Shown one piece after another: positions 34,330 to 46,023 of a stretch of 64,000 nucleotides of DNA. The stretch is from contig WBMQ01000003.1 in assembly GCA_016630905.1 (NCBI GenBank), forward strand, positions 62,001 to 126,000, read 5' to 3'. The first letter of the stretch is position 1; every line of letters starts with the position of its first letter. The stretch comes from Capillidium heterosporum (Eukaryota; Entomophthoromycota; Entomophthoromycetes; Entomophthorales; Capillidiaceae). A model generated the notes under the pieces. It saw only the letters and a program-made list of their open reading frames with translations, did not search any database and had not been told where the DNA came from. Both the position numbers and the translations under genes were made by a program.

Positions 34330-36149
34330 CCAAGGTCCAACAGGTGTTTAAAGATAAGGTGGCTAAAAAAGAGTAAGCATATAAAAGGGATGATCAAATG
34401 CGAGTATACTTTTATGCAAATGATGTAAAAATTCAAACAGAAGCATAAACTTGGGACCAATTTGAAAAATTTTACTAAAAGAGATCTGTTACTCTGAAAG
34501 AATACTTATATTTAGCAATTTGCACTAGCATAGCCATTACAAACTTCGACACAGATCATCTATTTAGAGTTAATTGAGGCTATATAGCTATTTTAAAGCT
34601 TTTATACTTAACTACATTTTCTGTTCTATATAGCCTTTTTGGGTAGATAGATAGTGGTAGTATCGTAGCCAAATTAGTTGCGAACTTGATCCCCAATTAA
34701 ATTTCAAGTAGAGCTACTTTCCCTTCTAGACATCCTAAATCAGCAAACTAAAGCGTTCTTATCAATTGATAGAATGCTAGTCGACTTGGCAAGTAAATCT
34801 AAAGTTAGCTGATATAAACTTTACTTTTGAATCACTTCTATAGTTATCAGGCATTTAAAGTGATTCCCCACCAAAGGTAGTTTTGAGCATATTAAATCCA
34901 TGAGGTCTTTTAACACCTAGGAGCCTGGAACTATCATCAAAGGTAGTTGAAATATACACTGTTTTTACAATAGTAAGAGTTTTAAAATCCAAGTCCAAAT
35001 TTGGGATAATAGAATGAGTTCCACTACGATGGCTCAATTTAATTCACGACGATAAGCAGCAGTAAAACTATACTCCGATCAACTGACTTGCTACCAGGTA
35101 GGTAAGCCAAATGGAAAATTTCCCAATCTATAGAGCGCTGTCTATTGGCCAGATACTCAACATAATCCTTCAATATTTTACACTTCAGCTCCAATAACCA
35201 TAGTAAGTCCACCTTACCTAATCGACCTAAATTAATAAGCGTTCGAATGTAAGCCGATGCTGAGGGATAGTATTGAAGGATGCTGTCAATTCAATTTAGC
35301 TTGGGGTAGGTACGAAGATTTTACTTATATATTATATTCTGAAGCTGTAATTAGAGTATTGTATAGATTGGATAGATATAAAGATCTAATTGACATAGTA
35401 AAAACATCTATTTAGTTCGTATCTTTAGCTGGGATTTTCAAATAAGTAACGCAGTAAAGTGCTCCATACCTAAGCTGGATAAGAGTACAAAAGCTAACCT
35501 AAGGACGACAAGCATTATTGTATTTTTAAATTTAAATATACCATTTTCCAAGTGTAAGCAGGTATGTATACTCAATCACAGATATATTTAGCATCAAATT
35601 CATATTAAAGAGGACGTCCAAATTTTAGAGTCAGTCAACGCGAATATGCCTATATTTAGGATGCTGAGCCATCGTCAAGGGAAAGTTATAAGTTACAATT
35701 TTTATTAGCTTAAAAATTTGAACAATAAACTGCTGTGATTATTTAGCTCATATATGATCTATTATATTTATATAAAATGATCTTAAACATATAAATTATA
35801 CACTATATATTTAAATAGAAGCAACTACAAAAGTTCTATCAAGCTTTATTGACAGCTGCATAAAGTTTATAAACAGTCATTTGGAATGGAAACTTTTACT
35901 ATATGTATATATCCATAGTATCAATAATAGGATAAAACATTAATAGAAACAACCTCATTGAACATTTACATAAGAATGCTATTCCTAAATTTGAAATGAA
36001 ATGTCAAAAGTAAGTAAAACCTGTATACTTATATATGTATAGTAAACTCTTTAGTATCTAAATGTAGTGAGTTATTGACCTTGGAAAAGTGTTCTCAAAT
36101 ACAAATTATATTAGTAAGCCCGAGCTTGAAGGTGAGCTTGACCGATTTG
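34330..36149. other. Gene-poor region with a coding remnant
   Basis: On the minus strand between about 35265 and 34855 there are protein-like islands: TLINLGRLGKVDLLWLLELK, ILKDYVEYLANRQRSIDWE, then SHRSGTHSIIPNLDLDFKTL to a stop. The GKVDL piece resembles RTLGKVDL in the decayed gene at 17415-18720, so both may derive from one unidentified family. The rest holds nothing I can support. Confidence 0.3.
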
Positions 36150-36720
36150 ACAGCACGTGTCTATAAAAGCAACTCTCAGGTATTTGAAGGAGTTACTTAA
36201 CTCTAGTTTAGGGTCGAGGCATCCTGTTGGGTTCTTCAGGACAAAAACAGTGTCAGGTGATTATATGCGAACTAAATTGGATAAACTTGATGTGTTGGTC
36301 TAGCATGTTGACAAATTTAATTTTGATAAAGAATTTAGAATCGACATCCCCAAATATGAATGTGTTGAAAGCTTTAGGAGATTGGTGGTTAGTCTTAAAA
36401 GTTGGATCAAAGAGGCTGGGGATGTAATACGGGATCATAATGAAGAGGTATTGAAAGAGATAGGTGCGACTGATTAGCTCAAGTTTGTATAATGGACTCA
36501 TATACTAAACATCTTTGAAGAATCTGTCATTAGTATAGTCCTGCAGCGTCAATTTACGTAAGTTAAGTAGCTTGAAGATTTGAGCCAGAGTCACTATCGA
36601 ACCTGTAATCTAGCTTGATGTCGGTGTGCTACAACTTATATAAAACTTATACAACATCAACCTAGGCAAACTCAGTCTAACTTTAGTCAAACAATCTATC
36701 TTGACATCAACTAACATAGT
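36150..36720 (-). pseudogene. F-box/LRR-like pseudogene fragment, C-terminal part
   Basis: Read leftwards, LRKLTLQDYTNDRFFKDV is followed by SPLYKLELI, a stretch ending PSLFDPTFK, then IKIKFVNMLDQHIKFIQF. These are the last third of the family in the right order. No F-box or N-terminal half is visible upstream, so this is a truncated, broken copy. Confidence 0.7.
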
Positions 36721-36988
36721 GTAAAGCCAATGTACAGTGGTAGTAGACATGGTACTTTAACCTCGAACTTTGAACTGTTAGTTTAACTTGATCAACTAGA
36801 AACTGACTGTAGCTATCTGCCTACTTCTCAAATACAACTCATTCAACTTTCTATATAATAATCCATTAGAAGTAAGTTATATATTACAAATGCCTGTAAT
36901 AAACCTTATATATAATTACAATATTTAATAATATAGTAAGTAATCGATAACAAAGGTATCTTCAATAAGTCCAAGAAGCAAAATCAAA

Positions 36989-37672
36989 TCATTCCGACAA
37001 GCTTCCTTCCATAACACCAGTTTCACCTTCCGCAAACTTGTCAATATTCTTCTCGAACCATTTCTCAATGATCTTTAAATTCCTTAGGTTTGCCGTAAAC
37101 CAAAAATCAAAAGCATCACCTACCAAAGGTACGCTACCTACTACTGTCTCCAAAGCAACGTTCCTAAACATCTTGTTGAACAGACTTTGAGGCAAGTCTA
37201 AATCGCGAGCTAGGTATATAAGTAGCAACGATAGACCAGCAGCCGAGACATCACCTACACCAGGAATCAAGCCGACGATACCGTCGATACCTATAGGGAT
37301 CTTGAGGCCAGGTATACGATCCAGCCATTGGGCATACGTCTTAATAAATTGGATGCGTTGTCGAGCTTGCTTACGGTCCAACTTCTTTTTGGTATAGATA
37401 CCTGGGCTTGATTGGTAAGTTTCAAAGAGGATATCTCGTTTCCGACGTCTTTTCACTGCTGTAGTAGGTTGGGACGCCAGTTCTAAACTAGTACTCGTTA
37501 CTGGAAGATCCAGGTTATTGGTATTGGTAGAGTTCGGTCTAGGAGGTAGGTCAGGCAGCTGTAAATTAAGTTCTGGATTGACAGATCCCTTACGCTTGGT
37601 GTAGCTTTCCAATAAATTAGTCCATCGGCTCTTTTTCAACTCTGGGGTTTGATTTACGTCAATGTTGGACAT
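36989..37672 (-). CDS. DUF4112 protein, paralogue 1
   Basis: Translation from the second ATG (37672, MSNIDVNQ) gives 227 residues. The first ATG (37714) lies only about 5-10 bases from a TATATAAA-like sequence, so transcription probably starts after it. A disordered Pro/Ser/Thr and Lys/Arg-rich N-terminal half precedes the conserved DUF4112 domain. The domain contains WLDRIPGLKIPIGIDGIVGL, IPGVGDVSAAGLSLLLIYLA and a second hydrophobic stretch VGSVPLVGDAFDFWF, then a charged ANLRNLKIIEKWF tail. The Gly/Pro-rich hydrophobic segments suggest membrane association. The family's function is unknown. A paralogue lies at 39186-39863. Confidence 0.85.
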   Translation of the reverse strand: MSNIDVNQTPELKKSRWTNLLESYTKRKGSVNPELNLQLPDLPPRPNSTNTNNLDLPVTSTSLELASQPTTAVKRRRKRDILFETYQSSPGIYTKKKLDRKQARQRIQFIKTYAQWLDRIPGLKIPIGIDGIVGLIPGVGDVSAAGLSLLLIYLARDLDLPQSLFNKMFRNVALETVVGSVPLVGDAFDFWFTANLRNLKIIEKWFEKNIDKFAEGETGVMEGSLSE

Positions 37673-37714
37673 TTTCAACTTTCTTGATAAAAAGTTATTG
37701 TATGTAAAGTGCAT

Positions 37715-38202
37715 TGCTGTTTATATACTTGACAAAAAGTAATCAAAAGACGTTTGGGTGAATCATTTTGACGTCAAAGTTTGTCCTTTAGAATATTCGA
37801 TCACTTTGATCTACAATCTCGGCATATTTGCTCACTATGAAATCCAAACTTTAGGTCAAGCCTTTGCAATATCCTTGGATAATGAAACGTTTATGCACCT
37901 AAAACTTTTATGCCAAGCCAAATGATCTAGAATTAGTTGCACAATTCAATTCTCCGATAGAGATTCTTCATTTTGACTTGGTCATTACTGTGGATTAAAT
38001 TAGTACACTTTATTAAGCTCTTTTGGTATTTTGTTATTATACTATAAAGTTGGCTTGAAGGCACAGCTATTATAGATTCTAAAGTCCTTATAATAAGCAT
38101 TTTACATATTTATTCAAGATATATCTATTACACAGGAAAGAGATAAAAACCAAATTAAACCAACCATTCAATGTTAAAAGATAATTTTTTATTAAGATAT
38201 AC
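37715..38202. other. Intergenic spacer
   Basis: Promoter of DUF4112 paralogue 1 and 3' flank of the peroxiredoxin-like gene. Nothing else seen. Confidence 0.5.
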
Positions 38203-38902
38203 CTAAGCCAAACCTATCATTACTTCCCTATCCACCCTACTTTCCATCAAAGATCCAATCTCCGACCCAGCCTCCTTCCTACTTTTCAATGAACTCTGAT
38301 AGAAGAGACATTCCCTAGGTGCCAAATCTTCTACCATATCGGGGTTACCCCCACACACTTCAAAAACTTCCTTTATAGAAGGGAAGGTTGAAGATGAAGT
38401 TTGATAATATTTATAAAGCAATCCCGTATTACCAGGTCCAATTACAAAGGTAGCCCCCAGTGCAAATTTATTACCGACCAGGTTGCCAAAGATACCTAGG
38501 ACTATTGGCTTTGGATAATGCAATTTTAGTTACACTACTAAAGAGGTCGTAAACTACACTTAAACTGTTCAAAGAGTTCAAGTTAAGGGCTTTTGCGATG
38601 GAGTTATCGGTATCGATGTAGAGATCCCAAGCCCAGTACTTTCCATCTATAAACTCTTGCAACCCAATAGTTTCGAAGCCAATACCCACCAACTTGACAT
38701 TCAGCTTGTCGAACCTATCTTTCTGCTCGGAGAGGAGGTGTGATTCATACCGACATAATGGGCATCCGAATCTTCGTAAGACTTTGAGGATGACGGTTTG
38801 GTCTTTCCATAGGTCGTGAAGGACGACTGTTGATCCAGTAACTGATTGCACCTTGATGTTCTTGAGGAAAGGTTTGGCATTTCTCTTGATGGTAGTTCGC
38901 AT
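38203..38902 (-). CDS. Peroxiredoxin-like (AhpC/TSA, PRXL2-type) protein, frame interrupted
   Basis: Thioredoxin-fold protein of about 232 residues if read through one frame change. The N-terminal part contains VILKVLRRFGCPLCRYE, with the CxxC pair typical of the PRXL2/FAM213 redox group, then VGIGFETIGLQEF and the YWAWDLYIDTD segment. The second frame supplies LGIFGNLVGNKFALGATFVI, the expected next strand region, and a C-terminus with another cysteine pattern. The frames join smoothly if one base of the GG at 38499-38500 (CC on the coding strand) is dropped. A short intron could also be proposed but would remove residues that look native. The gene lies between two DUF4112 paralogues on the same strand. 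A role in redox defence is inferred from the family. Confidence 0.75.
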
Positions 38903-38945
38903 AGTTGTAAGCTATTATTGTTGGTTGTTTAGAGCATTTTGACTT

Positions 38946-38957
38946 GTATTTATACTC
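38946..38957 (-). promoter_or_regulatory. TATA box of the peroxiredoxin-like gene
   Basis: GAGTATAAATAC on the minus strand about 45-55 bases before the ATG at 38902. The same 12 bases precede RIB3 at 56990-57001. Confidence 0.5.
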
Positions 38958-39185
38958 TAATGATAGTATAGGGTTGGATAGCAGCTGGGTTACCGATCGT
39001 ATTAAATTATAACTTATTGATGATGAAAGCTAAAATATTAGATCGATAGGTTGAAAGGGATGTGGAGAAGTTTTAATTATTCAAATCAAATGCATTGAAA
39101 AAGTGGGTGGGTAAAGAGGTGTGTAGTAAAAATAAAACCAAATATTTTATTAATATATGTATTTTAATTAGAAAGAAACTATAAA

Positions 39186-39863
39186 TCACACCTCGACTTC
39201 ATCATCCTCGAACAGGTGCATATTCTTATTGAACCACTTTTCCAAGATCTCAACGTTTTTCAAGTTGGCTTTGAACATGATGTCGAAGATATCGCCAAAT
39301 AGAGGAACTGTACCTACCAAAGTATCGAATCCAATATTAGTAAGCAGTTTCAACTTTACAGAGCTTGGCAAGTCAAAATCGCGGGCCATATAAACCAGCA
39401 TTAAACTTAAAATTCCAGTTGCTGCATCTCCAACACCCGGAATTAACCCAACGATACCATCTAAACCTATGGAGATAGGTAACCCAGGTATAGCGTCTAG
39501 CCACTTGGCGTAGTTTTTTATAAGCTTGAGGCGGGCTTTGGCTTCCTTCTTGGTTAATTTACGTTTGTGGTATAAGCCGGGTACCGTGTGGAAGTTGGTA
39601 CGCTTTTTGGTGTTCTTTTTGTTAGTATTTGGGGTGGCATTGGTAAGAGGAGTTGGGGAAGTTGATGTTGGTGAAGTTGTACTTGCGTTAGAACTTGTTG
39701 CTTGGCTATTTACATGGGCGTTTGAACTGGTAGGTTCATTAATAGTTGGTGGTAGAACTACGTCGTTTGCTTCTACCTTGGGTTGCTTCTTAAACCAGGA
39801 AAACCATCCTTTCTTGTCTTCGACTTTGTTGTTATTGTTTGTTACTATTGTCTGCTCAACCAT
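39186..39863 (-). CDS. DUF4112 protein, paralogue 2
   Basis: 225 residues in one exon. A Ser/Thr/Asn/Pro-rich disordered N-terminal region, preceded by an aromatic KKGWFSWFKKQ patch, leads into the DUF4112 domain. Here the key stretches are WLDAIPGLPISIGLDGIVGL, IPGVGDAATGILSLMLVYMA and VGTVPLFGDIFDIMF, followed by ANLKNVEILEKWF and an acidic end. Domain and C-terminus align closely with the protein at 36989-37672, while the N-terminal regions share only composition. This indicates an old tandem duplication with the peroxiredoxin-like gene between the copies. The function is unknown; membrane association is plausible. Confidence 0.85.
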   Translation of the reverse strand: MVEQTIVTNNNNKVEDKKGWFSWFKKQPKVEANDVVLPPTINEPTSSNAHVNSQATSSNASTTSPTSTSPTPLTNATPNTNKKNTKKRTNFHTVPGLYHKRKLTKKEAKARLKLIKNYAKWLDAIPGLPISIGLDGIVGLIPGVGDAATGILSLMLVYMARDFDLPSSVKLKLLTNIGFDTLVGTVPLFGDIFDIMFKANLKNVEILEKWFNKNMHLFEDDEVEV

Positions 39864-41099
39864 TAATTATTTAGAATTCTGAAAGGTATTGTGGGAATTT
39901 ATAGTTTCTCCAAAGCTTTAAGCAATTTAGTCCAAACCACATGGCTAAATGGATGGATCAATGAAATCAAGTTTGGTTGGTTAGAATCTGTATAAATTGA
40001 TACCAGATTCAACATTATGTCATAATTTCTACCTGAAAAGAAACGCCCTTTTCCATTTGGAGTTCGGATGAAAGAATTCACCGAAGCTTCAAAGTGAGAC
40101 TGATTTCGTCCAAACTTTGATGAGTATAATAGGCAAACTTCAAAGCAGTTTGATGGAGGTCAGAACTTTACACCAAACAGAGATCCATTATTGTATTGAA
40201 ATAGCCGCTAGTTGTATATGTGAATCAATAGTTCAAATAATAAAATCCAGAATTTTTTGCTACTTGAATCTCACTAACATTCCCATTTAAAACCTATCAA
40301 GCCTTACATGTATTTTGATATTCTAGAGCTGGTATGGACCTTAAAAATAATTTTCAAAGACTGGCTTGTACAATGAAACGACTAACATTTGACTTTGTCC
40401 AGTATAGTCTTGGCTGGATAATTGCTTTCTATGGCCATTCAACAAAAGATCAAAGTAAACTGACAAAGGCAAGCTCTAAAATGATAGATTCTGGATATCA
40501 AACTTTTCGACTTTCCCGAAATATTGGAACCTACCAATTTTCTGAAAAGCTGGTTACAAACCAGTAAAAGACATAAGAGATCTAGTTAAAGCATGTCAAC
40601 GTACACTATAGCAACTCTAACTTTTATTTTGATCAAAAAGATATGTATGCAGTAGGTCCAGACGAAGTTAGGCTTCTTTGAATATACGTTTTCAAAAGTT
40701 TGGATATTCTAATCCACTTTAAGGATATAAGCTCAAAAACTTTTTAGGAATTGTGTCCAATATTAGGTATATTGAACTTCGACGAAAGGTATTAGATTTG
40801 TGACCTACCTACAGATTTAGACATCTAATCAAGGACTTGGTAGATCTTCCGGCTTATATGTTGCAGTCATTTGTATAATAAAATTTTAAAAGGCCTTAGT
40901 AGTACCTATGGAAGGAACTCAAACAAGTTTAAAGGTCTACTTTCTTCAATAATAAAACTTGGTTAGCTTTTGGAAGTGTGTCTATCTAAAAAGTTATATA
41001 TATCATCAAATATAGTCGAGATAAAACAAAGTTCCAAATCATAGTTTATTTACTCAAGAGCGCAGATGAAAAAGACTGCATGCTTACTTTAGTATGCGA
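39864..41099. other. Intergenic region
   Basis: About 1.2 kb with no supported gene. The 77-codon frame at 40334-40567 begins with ATG but shows no family or codon evidence. Confidence 0.45.
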
Positions 41100-42473
41100 T
41101 CATTCAGTCACATTACCTTCACTTTCATCGGTAGACCCATCATCATCATCATTCACCTTCTGGTACTGCATGTACTCGTAGATTAAATCGTTCAAGTTGG
41201 TCTCAGCTTCGGAAAAATCCGACTCGGCCATACCATGGTTGAGGTACATATTGAGGAAGGTTCTATGTTTAAATAACGAAGCGAAATTATCCTTGAAGCG
41301 TCCAAAGAGGTCGATAATAGCAGTATCGTTACCAACTACAGTAGCCGACTTGTCAAAACCGGTAGTAGGTACGTCATAGGTTTCATATTTCAAACTATCC
41401 GGAGTCCACTTCAAGAACCGAGTAGAAATTAAGTTGTTGGAGGCAGCTAATTGCAATTCAACTTGATCAGCAGCTAGGTTGCCGCGGAAGTAGGTGGAGG
41501 CGGTAATGTAGTGGTGGTAGGCAAGAGTAGTCATTACTGTTGAGCTGCAACTTTGGAATACATTTTCGATAAGCTCTTTAGTTTCCAATGGCTTGTTAAA
41601 TTTAGAGTTAGCAGGTGCAAAGGGAACGTGGTTAATTGTTAAAAAGTGCTGGCGAGAAGATGGGACCAAGTTGGTAGCCAGCTTGTGTAGATTGGTATCA
41701 AGTTCGCCTGGGAAGCGTAACGGGGTGGTGGCACCCGACATGGCGATGAATATCAGCTTGTTCAAATCAGCGTAGCTGGGATTGGTCAATTTAAAGCCTT
41801 GGAAGCAAGTGTCATAAAGTGCCTCATTGTCGATACAGTAAGTTATGTCAGCATGTTCGATGAGATGATGTAAGGCCAGAGTGGCATTGAAAGGCTCGAC
41901 TGCCGTGTTCGAGACTTTAGGAGAGGGCAAAATGGAGAAAGTGGTTAACATTTGGTTTGGAAATTCTTCACGCAGTTTGAAGAGTAGGATGGAGCCCAAG
42001 CCGGACCCAGTACCTCCACCTAGGGCATGCGTCAATTGGAAACCCTGCAATGACTGGCAACGTTCGACCTCCTTGCGTACAGCTTCGAGTACATTATCGA
42101 TTATCTTGGTATCTTCGGTATAGTAACCTTGAGCGAAGTTGTTACCAGCATCATTTTCCCCGCTCACCAAGTTTTCTTGGCGGAACATCTTACTTATGGA
42201 ACCATTTACAACACCCTGCTGTACCGAAATGTCGGTATCCACTAGTATAGCTCTTGAAATTGATTACATAGTCGATAAAAATATTTACCTGGGGGTTAAG
42301 CGCTTGTTCTTGGCTTGGCTGAAATAAACATCTGCAAGGTTCAACTGTTGGTCGTCGGTACCTTGGTAAATTCCTTCTTGATTGAGTCCATGCTCCTTGG
42401 AGATTTGCTCCCAGAACCCAGCACCGATTCGATTACCACAGCCACCAACGTGGATATTGACAATCTCTTTCAT
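41100..42473 (-). CDS. Divergent beta-tubulin paralogue
   Basis: Two exons read leftwards, 42473-42289 and 42252-41100, with a 36-base intron at the same codon position (after 61 codons, phase 2) as in the conventional gene at 50212-51672. The product has 445 residues. Beta-tubulin features are clear: [10 protein letters not shown] (140-149), LPSPKVSNTAVEPFNATL and CIDNEALYD. It departs at positions that are normally nearly invariant: MKEI instead of MREI at the N-terminus, GGCGNR instead of GQCGNQ (residue 11 contacts nucleotide), and a replaced LEPGTMD loop at 68-74. Residue 198 is Ile and 200 is Tyr. The C-terminal tail is short and acidic. The open frame shows that selection has kept it. 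A specialised or minor microtubule role is inferred. Confidence 0.9.
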
Positions 42474-44575
42474 ATTACTTAAAGTATTTGTTTTCGTATA
42501 GTTTTGTAAGTAAAAGGTAGAAAGACGTATCTGGTTATAAATATCCCAACATTAACCCTTACTATTACCCAGGTGACTAAGTCACTTGAACAAATTTACG
42601 AAGATCTCACAAAATAACATATATATAAGCTGTGTTCTACTATATAAACAACTTTATGGACACTTGACGGACCAAATGTGTCATCTAATTTATATTGGAC
42701 CCCTGGATATTACTTTTATAGGTTAATAAAAGTTAAAGTTTATGTAAAAGTGTCTTTTAAATTAAACTCTATATAGTTATCAATCTATAAAAGTATATTG
42801 TCATCCTAAATGAAGTAGATACTTCCTACGCTACTTATCCATACTTTCCTTAACTATAGAGAATAGAAAAATCGTTTGCAAATATACTTTCGGCTATAAA
42901 TCCCTAAAAGTACGTAACCATAGAAAGTATGCCAACTATTTGCTAATTGGCTTACGAATACTATCTACATATATATATATAAGTTGGCTATATCGGTAAA
43001 AAATGTCATTTTAGCTAAGCAAAGTTTAAAAATTTAGACCTCAAACATACCTACCCTGGTAAGTCTTAAAATTATTGGTTGTTTGTGATCGGTCAACAGC
43101 AATAATGCATATCCAGAGCCAAGTTATATCACCAGATCCCGAACATGACTTCCAAAAGGTGCTTACCAATTCTTTTAAGAAGTCCATCACTATTCCTTTG
43201 AGTACTCAACTGCAATCAACTGTGATGTTACATCTTGGAGTAGTGGATATACAGTTACAATTATCATGTTGAATGGTATTTTCAACTACTTTATACCACA
43301 ATTCACCGTTTTCAATTATGAGGTTTCTTTAATGCTTGAATCAGTTTTATAGATGATATACACTATCTATACTAAGGCTTTGAGGGACCTATATCCGACA
43401 GATACATTCCTACTGATTTAAGTGGGCCTTTTCTACCTACTGAAACAAGTTTTTACTACTGAGGATAAACAATTTTCCTATGGTTTAAAAAACTAAGCAT
43501 AAGTTTGATTATCTCAATGGGATTCTGATAGATCCTCGGCTATATGTAATAAACTATCAGATAACACTGCCCTCATATTCTCTTTCCCTGTACAACCTGC
43601 TCGCAGAGTTAAAAATAAGCCATTTGATTGTTTAGTAAAAATTAAAAAGTTTTGATTCTATGGACGTGTAGGTAGATTAGATCCGGTTGTTTGAGTTTCT
43701 TTACATACGTTAAACATACTTTATTAAAAAGTACATTCAACCTTTTATTGTGCTGCTTTCAAGTGAATAACTTAATCGGATATACAAGCTTGGGATTGCC
43801 TTCTTATACGAATATAGTTTTTAACAGTATATTATGTAGATTATATTATAGTAAAAGCACTTTCTTTAAATCTTCAAAATAACCTGAAATTACAATACAT
43901 ATTAAAAGCTATTTCTCTTTCAGCAGAACTATTCTTCTCGGACTTACACATATCCTTGTTGATAGCACTAAATATAAACATCTTTCATCTGAGTAAGCTA
44001 AATATCGAAGGTTCCCTAGCAGGGATAAGATTCTGCCAACTTGTCAAAAGTTTATATTGTTGAGAGTTCAAGTTATATCGAACTAAGTAGGTCGAATATG
44101 GAGCCAAATGTCCAAATATAATAGCTTGTACTCATATATGTGAGTCGATATACCAGGTGATGTAAATGTATCGCTTCAAAAGTGCTGAATTTCGTCGATT
44201 TTAATACCAAATCCCTTCGTCAAAAATCTGCTCAGCCTTCATTAACATTTCGACAAAATGGAATCGACAATCAATCCATAAAGTGGGCTCCAGCGACCTA
44301 AGTCTACATGCATACAGCCCATAGGCAGCATTCCATATTATATTCAACTTTTAAATAGGAGATATTGAAGTATCTGATCATGGCTAAAGTTTAAAGCGAA
44401 TTCTAATTATATGAGTTTTGATTCTCTTAAGTAGCCAGACTAGATCTCTAAAGCCCATATATCTAAAAATTTACGAATATCAAAAATTATTAAAATGTGA
44501 TGCAAAATAATATTTTATTGAGCTCCATCTTGAGATATATAAAAGGTGCTAGTGTAAAAACTTGTATACACCCAT
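42474..44575. other. Intergenic region with one coding remnant
   Basis: About 2.1 kb, mostly featureless AT-rich sequence with a short TA run near 42970. The minus-strand stretch 44344-44201 is listed separately. Confidence 0.45.
44201..44344 (-). pseudogene. Short protein-like remnant, possibly a fungal transcription factor piece
   Basis: About 48 codons without a start end in a stop at 44201-44203. Motifs are NAAYGLYACRLRSLEPTLW and FHFVEMLMKAEQIFDEGIWY. The order (Asn-Ala-x-Tyr helix, then a Phe-x-x-Ala helix) loosely recalls the fungal-specific domain of zinc-cluster regulators, but the match is weak. No adjoining exons were found. Confidence 0.2.
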
Positions 44576-46023
44576 TTAACAAGCACTGTCAATAGTACCA
44601 TCTTCAGTCTCCTTATAAGATGATTCATTCTTCTGATATTTGCTAATCAAATCATTCAAGTTAATTCCAACTTTGGTGAAGCTCGTCTTATTCATTTCTT
44701 CCCCAGTATACCTGTAGATGAAGATTTTTTCTTTACCAGGGTAGAAAGCTGCTCATGGATTTTTACAAAGGTCTTTGATGGAAGTGCTGTTACAGACTAA
44801 GATGACCAAACTGCTGTACCCTAAAGAAGATTTAGTGTAGGTATAGGTCTTGAGCTTGGATAAACTTCACTTGATGAAGCGGTTGGAGATTCTGCCGTTA
44901 GCTTGTGCCAGCTGCTTTTTAACTTTCTCTTTAGAAAAATTACTACAGAAATAGATGGTGGCGGTTAGGTAGTACCAAGCATTGAAGCCCACTGCTATTG
45001 TATTGCTCTTAATTTGAAAGATCTTTTTGATATGCTCAGTAACATTCAACTTTTGATAGTACTTGGAATCGATTGGAACGAAGGGGTATACCTGATAACC
45101 AATAGATACTGGCATGAAGTAGAGGCAGAAACCAGGTGATCAATCAACTCATATAAGCTAATACCGACTTGATTTGTCAAGCGTAATGGGGTGATGGCAC
45201 CTGACACAGCGAGGGTAGCTAGGCGGTTCAAATCGTTATAGGTCATCTTGAATATGAGTTTGCTGGAACATATGTCGTATAACACCTCTGTTGATGCAAC
45301 AAGCCAGATTTGCGTTCTCGATCAGGTAATTAAAAGCAAAAGTGACGCTTTGTGGTTTACTCACAGTATTGGAAGCCTTGACAGAGGGAAAGATCGAGAA
45401 TATACTTATCATATAGCTAGGGAACTCTTCATGTGGTTTAGGGAGTAGGAGGGAGTTTGTACCATATCTTGTACCTCCACCTAAGGAATGGATCAGCTGG
45501 AACCCTTGCAATTCGTCACAAAGTCCAACCTCTTATATAAAGCTTCCAAGACAGTGACAGCTATCTTGGGTCTTTTGATACAGTAGCCCACAGCGTATTT
45601 ACTACCGATACTGGAGAATCCACTGATGAAATTCTGAGAATGGAACATCGTTTAATGGAATCGAAATGGAGGATTGCTTCCAACTCGGGGTCCAAATCTA
45701 CGAGTATTGCTCTAAATGGAATAATTTTAAATGATATATCAGAATAAAGTTGTCGCTAATTGAAAAGAATTGTTCTATTTTTAATCTTGATGAAAAACTG
45801 CTCTAAAAGTCCAATTTGCTATTTAAATGAAGGGTTATTTGGTGGTGTAGTGAGGCTTGCTACTTTCGTTGAAGTAGACGCCTATATATTTCAACTTTTA
45901 GTTGTTTACATCTATGTAGATGCCTTTGTTGTTGAACCTATGCTCTCTGGGTATGATTTCCCAGCACTCAGAACTTATTTGAGTACCACAGTTATCGATG
46001 TAAGTGTTGACAATTAATTTCAT
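44576..46023 (-). pseudogene. Beta-tubulin pseudogene, full length
   Basis: From an ATG at 46023 (MKLIVNTYIDNCGTQI) to a stop at 44576-44578, the sequence follows beta-tubulin along its whole length, about 1.45 kb. Recognisable pieces include LQGFQLIHSLGGGTRYGTNS (the GTP-binding signature, damaged), FPSVKASNTVSKP, then LNRLATLAVSGAITPLRLTN. Several in-frame stops and frame changes separate them. It lies between the divergent and the conventional beta-tubulin genes on the same strand, so the three arose by tandem duplication. The intron region between about 45700 and 45830 is also degraded. Confidence 0.9.

Noticed and set aside
38470-38530. A 38-40 base intron to explain the frame change in the peroxiredoxin-like gene
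   Set aside because: It would delete residues that look native to the family, and the first option leaves the wrong phase; one surplus base is simpler.
40334-40567. 77-codon frame with ATG
   Set aside because: No family resemblance, no codon bias and no conserved neighbours; frames of this length are expected by chance.
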